From positions 372,001 to 436,000 of the forward strand of contig CANFHU010000001.1 of the NCBI GenBank assembly GCA_947446925.1: 64,000 nucleotides of DNA, given 5' to 3'. Source of the DNA: Flavobacteriia bacterium. Its GTDB lineage: Bacteria; Bacteroidota; Bacteroidia; Flavobacteriales_D; Crocinitomicaceae. Positions 48,634 through 57,616 of the stretch are shown piece by piece; position 1 is the stretch's first letter; each line of letters starts with the position of its first letter. Made by a program: the position numbers and the translations under genes. Under the pieces are notes generated by a model. It saw only the letters and a program-made list of their open reading frames with translations. It was not told where the DNA came from and ran no database searches.

Positions 48634-50169
48634 ATGAAATATATATTTTTTCTTTTTCTGTTACTCGGAGTTTCTTTAGAATTATTTGCCCAGCAACCTT
48701 CAAAGTTTAGTTATCAATTTAGGGTAATCAACAATGCCAATTTAATTGTTTCTCAACAAAAAGTCTCCGTTAGAGTCAATATATTACAAGGAAATATTAA
48801 TGGTAATTCAGTTTATGAAGAAATTCATCAAGTAACAACTAACTTAGATGGATTGGGAAGTATTCAGATCGGTGGCGGTGCAAGCAATTTTGGAGATTTT
48901 TCTAAAATTAATTGGTCGTTAGGTAATTACTTTATCAAAACAGAGACAGATCCTAATGGTGGTTCAAATTATACTTTACTAAATTCAAACCAATTATTAT
49001 CCGTTCCTTTTGCATTATTCGCAGAAAACGTGTTAGGAAGCAAAGGAGAAAAAGGAGATATTGGTAACGCAGGACCACAAGGTTTACCCGGTGATACTGG
49101 ATTACCAGGAGTAGTAGGGCCAAAAGGGATTATTGGAAATTCTGGTGACGCAGGTATAAAAGGTGTTCAAGGAGATGTTGGAATAAAAGGGGAACAAGGA
49201 ACTTCAGTTTTTTCAACAGGAGTCAATAAAGGCGATATGTTTTATTGGAATGGAACTAATTGGCAGTTGATTCCAATAGGTAGTAACGGAATGAAATTAA
49301 TGTATTGTGATACTACTCTAACTTGGTCAAATGGCTTTTGTAAAGGTAAAATATCTTCTATTGATTGTGGTTCATTTAAGCAAATTGGTAATTTTTATTC
49401 TGAAATTTCGTCTTCAGGAATAATTAAAATTCCATATTTTGGAGGTAATGGGGGTTTTATCGAAAATCAATCAATTAATTCTATTGATGTATTGGGATTA
49501 ACCGCTACACTTGATGCGACTTTTTTAAAAAATGGAAGTGATACTTTAGTATTTAAAATAAATGGTATTCCTTTAAACTTTGGTACAGCATCATTTAATT
49601 TTACTATTTTAAATCATACTTGTGCTTTTAAATTAAATGTTAGGCCTTCAAAAGGTTATGGGGAAGACATTAAGGATGTAGATGTTTGGCCTAATACATA
49701 TAAAACAGTTTACATTGGGACACAGCAATGGATGCAAAGTAATTTAAAAGCTTATAAGTATAATGATGGCTCAGAGATTATGAATTGGAAGTATAAAGAT
49801 TCTTGTGATTATGCTATATTATCAACAGCATTTAGTAATGGTCAATTTCTCTACAATTGGTATGCAGTAAGTCCAAAATTTAATGGTAATAGAAATGTTT
49901 GTCCCGTTGGATGGCATGTTCCAAGTTCGAATGAATGGACAGTTTTGCTTGATTATTTAGGGAAAAACCCCACGGCTAAAACTTTATTTAATGCTATTAA
50001 ATATGGGTGTAAAGATCCTGCAGGCGTACAAAAATGGGAAAAAACTACTGCAATATGGTGGTGTTCAGATGAAGAAACACAAACTACAGCTAAATTTATG
50101 AATGATTTAGCTGGTTTCGGTGGTTTTGATAAACATTATTTCCTTTCCATTCGATGTATAAAAGATTAA
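48634..50169 (+). CDS. collagen-like secreted protein with C-terminal FISUMP-type domain
   Basis: Gly-X-Y tract (GSKGEKGDIGNAGPQGLPGDTGLPG); YIGTQQWMQSNLKAYKYNDGSEI...YNWYAV...CPVGWHVPSSNEW. Confidence 0.85.
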   Translation: MKYIFFLFLLLGVSLELFAQQPSKFSYQFRVINNANLIVSQQKVSVRVNILQGNINGNSVYEEIHQVTTNLDGLGSIQIGGGASNFGDFSKINWSLGNYFIKTETDPNGGSNYTLLNSNQLLSVPFALFAENVLGSKGEKGDIGNAGPQGLPGDTGLPGVVGPKGIIGNSGDAGIKGVQGDVGIKGEQGTSVFSTGVNKGDMFYWNGTNWQLIPIGSNGMKLMYCDTTLTWSNGFCKGKISSIDCGSFKQIGNFYSEISSSGIIKIPYFGGNGGFIENQSINSIDVLGLTATLDATFLKNGSDTLVFKINGIPLNFGTASFNFTILNHTCAFKLNVRPSKGYGEDIKDVDVWPNTYKTVYIGTQQWMQSNLKAYKYNDGSEIMNWKYKDSCDYAILSTAFSNGQFLYNWYAVSPKFNGNRNVCPVGWHVPSSNEWTVLLDYLGKNPTAKTLFNAIKYGCKDPAGVQKWEKTTAIWWCSDEETQTTAKFMNDLAGFGGFDKHYFLSIRCIKD

Positions 50170-50195
50170 CCTTATAAATTTAAAAATACATAATT

Positions 50196-50981
50196 ATGTC
50201 TAATATACAGTCAAATATAATAAAGTTTGTTTCCAACAATATTCTAACGCTCTCTACTGAAGAAGTGGAAGAAATTTACGCTGAGTTTTTAAATATGGAA
50301 GAAAGTTCGGATAAATTAGTTCGTATTGATCCTACTAAAATACAATTAGGTTTTTCTAAATATCTAGATTTTAAAGAAATAAATAAAGTACAATTCGATT
50401 TACCTTTTTATATCGATAATAAGAAAGAACAAACAATAATGATAGTTGGTATCGATGCGAAAGCATCCCACAATACCGATGAAATTATTTTAAGTACTCC
50501 TTATTATTTGCAATCTATTAAAGGAAGAGAAACGAATAAAAATTACTATTGGAAAATTATCAAATTATTAGGTGAACATTATAATATTTACCTAACAGAT
50601 GTTTTTAAAATGTATTTTGAAAAGGAGGTAATTGTTAGTAATGAAATTTCAGAATATATATCCGACCCTTTACATTTATCGCTTTTAAATAAAGAAATTA
50701 TAGAAATTGTTAATCCGATAGCAATTGTTTCATGGGGGGATAAATCTAGAAATTTAATCGCTAATTTATATGATTTAAAACTTCGGAATAGTATTTCGAA
50801 AGATAATTTGTCCTTACCTTATTATATTAATGATAACATCAAATTTATAGCAACTCCTCATCCTTCTAGAAGAACATTGTCGGAGCATTGGGAAGATTTC
50901 TTCTTGTCAAATGATATTAAAAATGAAACTAATTCTCTCGATAAAAAATCAGTAACATTAATTGTTAATTCTTTGAAGTAA
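50196..50981 (+). CDS. possible uracil-DNA-glycosylase-superfamily protein
   Basis: TIMIVGIDAKASHN, IYLTDVFKMY, PIAIVSWGDKSRNL, FIATPHPSRRT resemble UDG-fold motif order. Confidence 0.5.
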   Translation: MSNIQSNIIKFVSNNILTLSTEEVEEIYAEFLNMEESSDKLVRIDPTKIQLGFSKYLDFKEINKVQFDLPFYIDNKKEQTIMIVGIDAKASHNTDEIILSTPYYLQSIKGRETNKNYYWKIIKLLGEHYNIYLTDVFKMYFEKEVIVSNEISEYISDPLHLSLLNKEIIEIVNPIAIVSWGDKSRNLIANLYDLKLRNSISKDNLSLPYYINDNIKFIATPHPSRRTLSEHWEDFFLSNDIKNETNSLDKKSVTLIVNSLK

Positions 50982-51005
50982 AATTAATTCATAATACATA
51001 ACTAT

Positions 51006-51036
51006 AAAAAGCGATTCGCGAGAGTCGCCTTTTTTT
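51006..51036. terminator. Rho-independent terminator, second copy of the GCGATTCG-GAGAGTCGC hairpin
   Basis: AAAAAGCGATTCGCGAGAGTCGCCTTTTTTT. Confidence 0.7.
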
Positions 51037-51047
51037 GTTGTCAAATT

Positions 51048-51920
51048 TTATTTTTGAAGCAGAATATTATCAGATATTTCTTTCATTTTTTGGGATAATT
51101 GGTCCGTTGGTAAATCATTATCATCATCACCAAATGGATCTTCAATTTCTTCTGCCAGTACTTCCATACTTACCAATACATAAAAAACAAATGTTGCTAT
51201 TAATGCGGATAAATATCCAAATACAGAGACAAAAGCAAGTGGTAAAGTCAATACATAGATGAATATAAATTTCTTAATAAATAAAGAGTAAGAAAATGGG
51301 ATAGGGGTATTTTTTATTCGTTCACATGCACCACATGCTTCTAAAAATCCATTTAAATTTTTATCTAAAACAATTAAATCTTCTTTATACAATTCTCCTT
51401 TTTTTACGTGTTCATGAACTTTAGTATACATCCATCCAACAATGCTTGTTGGTATGTGTTTGGAAGAGTTTAACAAATATTTTTCTTCTAGTGTAAAAGG
51501 TAGTTCTTCCATAGGAACTCCTTTTCGTAAATGTTCTTTCATCGAAAAGACAAATAAATGAATTAACCTCGCAAATTCTGCTTTATCTTCTGCTTTTGCT
51601 AGCATCGCATTTAATTTAACAGAAAAATTTCGAGTATCATTTACTAATTCTCCCCACTTTCTTCTTCCTTCCCACCAACGGTCATAGGCTGTATTTGTTC
51701 TGAACACTAAAAGCAATGAAATCACAAATCCTATAAGGGAGTAAACGGCAATTAATTTATCTAAATAATCTACTTTTGGGAAAAAATGAATTTTTAAAAA
51801 AGCGATAAGCAAGGTAAATATACCCATGTATATTAACTCTTTCCACAACATGCGTAAGGTGTCACTTTTATGTAAAGCAAATATTAAGGTCAGCCAATTA
51901 CGCGGGTTATAATCAATCAT
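51048..51920 (-). CDS. bestrophin-family channel protein
   Basis: FRTNTAYDRWWEGRRKWGELVNDTRNF; C-terminal GDDDNDLPTD. Confidence 0.9.
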   Translation of the reverse strand: MIDYNPRNWLTLIFALHKSDTLRMLWKELIYMGIFTLLIAFLKIHFFPKVDYLDKLIAVYSLIGFVISLLLVFRTNTAYDRWWEGRRKWGELVNDTRNFSVKLNAMLAKAEDKAEFARLIHLFVFSMKEHLRKGVPMEELPFTLEEKYLLNSSKHIPTSIVGWMYTKVHEHVKKGELYKEDLIVLDKNLNGFLEACGACERIKNTPIPFSYSLFIKKFIFIYVLTLPLAFVSVFGYLSALIATFVFYVLVSMEVLAEEIEDPFGDDDNDLPTDQLSQKMKEISDNILLQK

Positions 51921-51971
51921 AGATGTAATTAAATTAGTTACTTTTGAATCTGTTAATTTATATAGTTTATT

Positions 51972-52805
51972 TTGAATTATTTGATTAGATTTTCAAATTT
52001 CTTGTTTTTTTTAATTTTTGTTTGGGGTTCAATATCCTTTACTTCTCAAAATTTGTTTGCTCAAAAATCCTATCACAAACAACACTTAACACTCGATTCC
52101 ATCTATAAAAACTTTGGTGTAACTGGTGCGTGTGTGGTTTTTAATCAAATTAAAAATATCTATTATTATAGTGATACCATAAAAATACAAACCTTACAAT
52201 CCCCAAATAATTCGTTTCATTTATATGCAGGATTAATCGGTTTAGAAAGTGGTGTTATCAAAAATTATGAGACTCCAAATGGGGATGACACGCTAACCCA
52301 AGAGCATTTAATTAAAGCATTGAAGTCTCCTAATCCAGTTTTTTTCTCGGTGAATGCACGTAGAATTAAACAAGAAAAATTACAAAATTGGTTAAATCTA
52401 CTAAATTATGGAAACCGCGATATTTCTGGAGGTGTACAAACATGTTGGGAGAATAGTAGTCTGAAAATCTCTACCAAACAACAATTCGATTTACTGAAAA
52501 AGTTGTACTACTATAACTTACCATTCTCCTTTGAGAATATTCGATTGGTAAAGTCAACCTTTCATGTAACCAAATTGGTAAATAAAAATGTGTATACCTA
52601 TAAAGTAACGGGGTTTCAAAATGGAAAACAACACGCTTGGTATATTGGTTATGTAGAATTTCTAAATAATACCTACATGTTTGTGCAGTCTCTCGAAAGC
52701 AATCAACTTGCTTCAACTACATTTGAAGCGCTTAATGGGGAAGTCATGTACCAAATTCTTCATTCACTTGGGGTGTTGGGTGAAGAAGCGTGTGGGCATT
52801 TATAA
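51972..52805 (+). CDS. class D beta-lactamase-fold protein, catalytic motifs degenerate
   Basis: LQSPNNSFHLYAGLIGLESG, ARRIKQEKLQNWLNLLNYGNRDISGG, KLYYYNLPFSFENI, YKVTGFQ...AWYIGYVE. Confidence 0.8.
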   Translation: MNYLIRFSNFLFFLIFVWGSISFTSQNLFAQKSYHKQHLTLDSIYKNFGVTGACVVFNQIKNIYYYSDTIKIQTLQSPNNSFHLYAGLIGLESGVIKNYETPNGDDTLTQEHLIKALKSPNPVFFSVNARRIKQEKLQNWLNLLNYGNRDISGGVQTCWENSSLKISTKQQFDLLKKLYYYNLPFSFENIRLVKSTFHVTKLVNKNVYTYKVTGFQNGKQHAWYIGYVEFLNNTYMFVQSLESNQLASTTFEALNGEVMYQILHSLGVLGEEACGHL

Positions 52806-53207
52806 AACTGTCTGTTGACGTTTCATTTTAACTACCCAAATGAATATAGTCAGGGTAATACAATAAACTAAAGCTAATTTCATTGAAGCTGTACCTCCGA
52901 TATATAAAAAGGTGAGATAAACACAAATATTTGCTACAAACATCGATATACTTCTTACAAGTAAATTTGATATTTTTCTACGCTTTAAAAAGTGGTAGTT
53001 AATTAGAAATACTCCAAGAGTTGGTAAAGAGTAAAGTCCACCTAGTATGTAAAATACAGGTAGTACTTTGAACATTTCTAAAATATCAACTGTTTTGTTT
53101 CCATTTATTATTAGATTGATTAACATAATAATAAGTGGAGTAATCAAAATAGTAAATATCCAAGTAAATAAAGGATAGTTATAAGTTTCTTGATTAGTAT
53201 TATCCAT
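52800..53207 (-). CDS. small membrane protein of unknown function
   Basis: 135 aa with about four TM segments. Confidence 0.6.
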   Translation of the reverse strand: MDNTNQETYNYPLFTWIFTILITPLIIMLINLIINGNKTVDILEMFKVLPVFYILGGLYSLPTLGVFLINYHFLKRRKISNLLVRSISMFVANICVYLTFLYIGGTASMKLALVYCITLTIFIWVVKMKRQQTVL

Positions 53208-53221
53208 ATTCTTAAATACAA

Positions 53222-54907
53222 CTATACCATAGTTAATTCTTCCAATAAGGCTTTACGTTGTGGGTATTGTTTTCTGAAAATTTCGATTAATTCATTTACT
53301 TGTTGATTGCCACCTAATTTTTTCATTCTTCGTAAGTACCTACATGCTGATTGATAATAATTTCTACCAACATATTTTTTTACATAATTCGTTATTCTTT
53401 CACTGTATAGCTCAATTAATTCGGTTGAATAATCATTTGCTAAATAAATTTCATTTTCTTCAATATTTTCTAAAGATAGATTTTCTTTCAGCATCAATAA
53501 TAATCTATCCCACCATGCTTCATGAATGTAAATTTGACGAACAAGTGGCACATACGTCCATCTATTTTTTGGAGTAACATCGCTGATTATTTCTTCTAAA
53601 AAGGGATGCCAATTAGAAGGTTCTACATTGTCTTTAAGTATTTGATAGTAGTCTTCTGTACCTCTAAAATTGTTAATTAATCTATATCGTGCAAATTTAA
53701 TTATGTTGGACTTATTATTTTCAAGTAAAGCAATTTTTAAGAGCCAGTCATACCACTCTTTAACTAGACCAGGTTTTTTTTCTTCATCTAGAAGTATACC
53801 ATCTATAGCCAATGTTTTAATTTTTTCAAAATGATGATTTTCAAATGCATATTCAATTTCCAGTTTTCGGATTTTCGGATTTGAAATATTTTCATGAATA
53901 AATTCGTCAACTATTTTTTGGTTTTTATATTTTCTCAAAAGTTCCAATTTATACAATTGAGCGTTTTCTTTTTCATATTCTCCACGTACAGTATCCAATA
54001 AAGTTAGAATAACGTCTGCATCGTTTTCATTTTCTACAATATCTCCACCAAGATGAATAATACCTAAGTGCCAATCCCATCCTTCAAAAATTCGTGTTTT
54101 AAATGCTGATATACAATAATCAAATAGTCCTTTCTTTAGTGATTCAGGAGTATTTTCTTTAGCTGTTTTTGAGAGAAATTCCATCGAAGAATGAATAAAA
54201 TATCCAATCTCTCCATTGCTATCATCTGCAAATTGAAGAGCTTTTGTCATTTCTTCCAAAATGGAAGTACTTATATAAAAGACATTCTCAAATTTTTTCT
54301 TTTGAAAATATTGTTCAGCATTTTCCAAAAATGGTTGAGTAGCATTCATGACATATTTCATATCTGACCAACCAATCCAACCATTTTTTCCTGCTGCTGA
54401 TTTAAGTATCGATTGAATTTGCTTTTGATAAAATGCTTTTGATTGGATAGAACTTAAGTGTCCAAATGATGCTAAAAAATAGTTGCTAAATTTTTTATCT
54501 TTCTTACAATTTTCTTCAACAAATCGAATTAATTCATCATGGTTGATAGTCTTTAATAATTCCTTTATTTGTTGACTTACAGATATTGTTTTTTCTTTTT
54601 TCTTTGGAGGAGTGTGTAATGTTTCGTTTAAATCAAGTTTATCTTGCTGGATATAAAAAATAGCGGCAACTATATGTTTACAGATAGGTCCTAAATCATA
54701 AGGACAATCACAATTATGTTCTACGATTAAATTGTTTTTTATTTCTAAGTGAACGGTGTAATCTTCAGTTCCTGAAACAATTGCTTCGTATTCTCCAAAA
54801 GAAATTTCCACAAAATCTTGAATTGCTCCTTTTTTATAATAGGTTAAGCCTTTTTTTAGGATGTTTTCATGAATGTGTTGCTCAAATTCATTTAGTGGGA
54901 TAATCAT
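53222..54907 (-). CDS. SWIM zinc-finger domain-containing protein
   Basis: HNCDCPYDLGPICKHIVAAIFYIQ. Confidence 0.85.
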   Translation of the reverse strand: MIIPLNEFEQHIHENILKKGLTYYKKGAIQDFVEISFGEYEAIVSGTEDYTVHLEIKNNLIVEHNCDCPYDLGPICKHIVAAIFYIQQDKLDLNETLHTPPKKKEKTISVSQQIKELLKTINHDELIRFVEENCKKDKKFSNYFLASFGHLSSIQSKAFYQKQIQSILKSAAGKNGWIGWSDMKYVMNATQPFLENAEQYFQKKKFENVFYISTSILEEMTKALQFADDSNGEIGYFIHSSMEFLSKTAKENTPESLKKGLFDYCISAFKTRIFEGWDWHLGIIHLGGDIVENENDADVILTLLDTVRGEYEKENAQLYKLELLRKYKNQKIVDEFIHENISNPKIRKLEIEYAFENHHFEKIKTLAIDGILLDEEKKPGLVKEWYDWLLKIALLENNKSNIIKFARYRLINNFRGTEDYYQILKDNVEPSNWHPFLEEIISDVTPKNRWTYVPLVRQIYIHEAWWDRLLLMLKENLSLENIEENEIYLANDYSTELIELYSERITNYVKKYVGRNYYQSACRYLRRMKKLGGNQQVNELIEIFRKQYPQRKALLEELTMV

Positions 54908-54917
54908 AAATATACTT

Positions 54918-55688
54918 TTAATCTCTTTTTGAAACCGGGGTCTTTTCTAAATCATAAATAATCGTTGAAGTTTCTACATGAAACCATTCGTTAAACATTT
55001 TGAAAGTGCGATTTTGTGGCCAATCTTTTTTGTTTAAGTGCACCGCTTCTAATTCAATTTCAAAAATTTTGTCGAATTTCTTATTTAACCATGTTTCCAA
55101 ATTATGATTTTCATCAATTAAATAGGTGTTAATTTCATTTTCATCTAATGGATCACCAGGATATAACGTGTTTGCCCAATCAATAAATGGTTTTTTAGTT
55201 TTTATAATAATTGCAGTTCGATCAATGTAATTTTCCTCAAAATCATCTTGTGTTGTAGTACGATTCATTTCTTCCATGTGATCCATATGCTCAAACATGG
55301 TTCCAAAATAATCATCTTGTTCTTGAGTAACGACAGTTAATACAGGTTCTTCGTTTGTTTTTTCACATTCAAAGTCGACAATAAAATTAGTGTATTCACT
55401 AAAATTACTGACTTTGTGATCAATCATTCTTTTTAATAAATCAACATCTATTTCGTCGTCTTCTATGGAATTTAGTAAACTTTCATTTTTATTTTCTGGT
55501 AAAATAATCTGTAAATTTCCAAAATTCCATGCTTGAATAGCAAATTCAAAAATGTCTTCCATATATTCTACATTTTTGAATTCGTTTGCAAATGGTTCTA
55601 AGAAATTTTCTAATAATGAAGAATATTTTACTCCGTTATTCTGGACCATTTTTTGTTTATTAAATAGTGGAATTACTTTGTTTTTCAT
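54918..55688 (-). CDS. conserved hypothetical protein
   Basis: 256 aa, 10 nt upstream of the SWIM gene in the same direction. Confidence 0.6.
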   Translation of the reverse strand: MKNKVIPLFNKQKMVQNNGVKYSSLLENFLEPFANEFKNVEYMEDIFEFAIQAWNFGNLQIILPENKNESLLNSIEDDEIDVDLLKRMIDHKVSNFSEYTNFIVDFECEKTNEEPVLTVVTQEQDDYFGTMFEHMDHMEEMNRTTTQDDFEENYIDRTAIIIKTKKPFIDWANTLYPGDPLDENEINTYLIDENHNLETWLNKKFDKIFEIELEAVHLNKKDWPQNRTFKMFNEWFHVETSTIIYDLEKTPVSKRD

Positions 55689-55700
55689 TTTCGATTGAAT

Positions 55701-56687
55701 TTAAGAATTATATAAGCGATTAACCTCCGCTACAATCCTACCAACATCTTGCAAATTCATGCACGAAAAATGCTTTTTGGGGCACGATTGAAATCCAATT
55801 TTAGAACACGGTCTACATCCTAATCTTTCCACTTGATGTATGCTGTAATTTTTGCTGTTTTGTGGCATATACGGATACATTCCCAACGATGGAGTAGTAT
55901 TCCCCCAAATGCTAACGATACGTTTGTTAAACGCAGAAGCAATATGCATTAATCCGGTGTCGTGGGTGACTAATAACTGTGCTTGGTGAACCACACTTGC
56001 AGATTGACCTAAACGTAACGTACCACACTGTGATTGGATGTTTCCCGTAGATTGTGAAATAATTGCTTTTGCAGTTTCAGCATCCTCTGGTCCTCCAAGC
56101 AAAACGACTGGTTTTTCGATAGCATTACAAACTTCAATAAGTTTAGAGGTAGGCATGCGTTTGGTCGCGAATTGTGCACCTATAGCAAACGCAACATATG
56201 AATTTGGTTCCAAACCTAAACTAGTTACATCCACCTGATCTTCGGAAGCAATGAAATAATCACAAGGTTGCTGATCATTCGTTACGCCTAGACTTTTAAC
56301 GGTTTCAAAATAACGTTCTACGATGTGTATGTCGGGTAACTTGTTGATTTTAAATCGGACATACAACCACTTTTTGAAATTCAATTTTGGAAAACTTGCG
56401 GAAGGAACACGTAATTTCCAAATCAGACTTTTTGTACGTAAATTGGTATGTAAGTCAACCACAAAGTCAAATTTCTCCGATTTTAAGGTAGGTAGGACTT
56501 CGTTAATGGAACGATTAATGGTATGAAGTTTGTCGATGTGTGGATTCGAAGAAAGAATTCCCGCAAACTTTTTTTTGGTTAAAAAATGGATTTCAACCCC
56601 AGGTAGTTGCTGCTTTAGACAACGAACAACAGGTGTAGTCAACACAATGTCACCGATAGAACTAAAACGTACAACCAAAATCTTCAT
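55701..56687 (-). CDS. glycosyltransferase family 9 (heptosyltransferase-like)
   Basis: ILVVRFSSIGDIVLTTPVVRCLKQQLP, THDTGLMHIASAFNKRIVSIWG. Confidence 0.9.
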   Translation of the reverse strand: MKILVVRFSSIGDIVLTTPVVRCLKQQLPGVEIHFLTKKKFAGILSSNPHIDKLHTINRSINEVLPTLKSEKFDFVVDLHTNLRTKSLIWKLRVPSASFPKLNFKKWLYVRFKINKLPDIHIVERYFETVKSLGVTNDQQPCDYFIASEDQVDVTSLGLEPNSYVAFAIGAQFATKRMPTSKLIEVCNAIEKPVVLLGGPEDAETAKAIISQSTGNIQSQCGTLRLGQSASVVHQAQLLVTHDTGLMHIASAFNKRIVSIWGNTTPSLGMYPYMPQNSKNYSIHQVERLGCRPCSKIGFQSCPKKHFSCMNLQDVGRIVAEVNRLYNS

Positions 56688-56725
56688 GGCGTAAAAATAC
56701 GAAGGATTTTAGAGAGACGGTTTAT

Positions 56726-57454
56726 TTAGAAAAAAACGGCACGTGAAATCGAAAAGATTCCGGTTATTAATAACAAAACCAATACCATGTTTTTGAAGGT
56801 TTGTTGGGAGACTTTTGCTAAAATCAATTTTCCGATATAGGTGCCTACAATACTTGCGATGATTAAAAACGGGAGTAAATAGAAATCGTGATAATGAACA
56901 AATCCGTTTATATAATATATCACTGCGCGACTAGAATCAACTCCTAAATCGATGATAGCGGAGGTCGCAATAAATACCTCTGTTTTTAAGTTAAATGCTG
57001 CTAAGGTAATTCCACGGATAGAACCTCCAGTTCCTATGAGTCCAGCCATTAATCCGGAAAAAGTACCTCCAAGCAAGGAATTTACGGTGGTTGGTTTGAG
57101 CGATAAATTTTTAATCAGTAAAAATGCCAAACTTGTTACAATTAAAAAGATGGCTAGTCCTATTTCTAATTTTTTGACATCGATATATTTGCTGAAATAA
57201 GCGCCTATCACAACAAATACCAAGGCAGGTATCCCAACTTTTAATATTAAACCTTTATCAAAACCATGTTTAAAAAAAACAATTTTGGTAATATTACTTG
57301 AAACGTGAAATAGTGCTGTAATACCAAGTACGGATTGAAAATCTAAAAATAAACTTGCAATGGGAACAAAAAACACAGAAGAACCAAAACCTCCAATGGT
57401 TCCTAAAATTTCTGCTAGTAAGGCTAGAACAATAAATAAGATGACATTGTCCAT
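56726..57454 (-). CDS. TauE/SafE-family (TSUP) permease
   Basis: Two-repeat TM architecture with GTIGGFGSS and GLIGTGGSIRG motifs. Confidence 0.85.
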   Translation of the reverse strand: MDNVILFIVLALLAEILGTIGGFGSSVFFVPIASLFLDFQSVLGITALFHVSSNITKIVFFKHGFDKGLILKVGIPALVFVVIGAYFSKYIDVKKLEIGLAIFLIVTSLAFLLIKNLSLKPTTVNSLLGGTFSGLMAGLIGTGGSIRGITLAAFNLKTEVFIATSAIIDLGVDSSRAVIYYINGFVHYHDFYLLPFLIIASIVGTYIGKLILAKVSQQTFKNMVLVLLLITGIFSISRAVFF

Positions 57455-57616
57455 GGAAGAGTTCTTTTTTTTCGAAGGTAATGTATAATTACTTTACTTT
57501 CATTTTTCGTGAATCGAATTCATATTTTTTTGTAACTTAAATAAAAATTAACTAAAAAACACGCTCCTCTGGAATTGTATTCCTGCGGCATTTCAACAAA
57601 AACAAATAATTAACTC

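Noticed and set aside
51972-52805. Calling this a beta-lactamase resistance gene
   Set aside because: The Ser and Lys of STFK and the Lys of KTG are not present.
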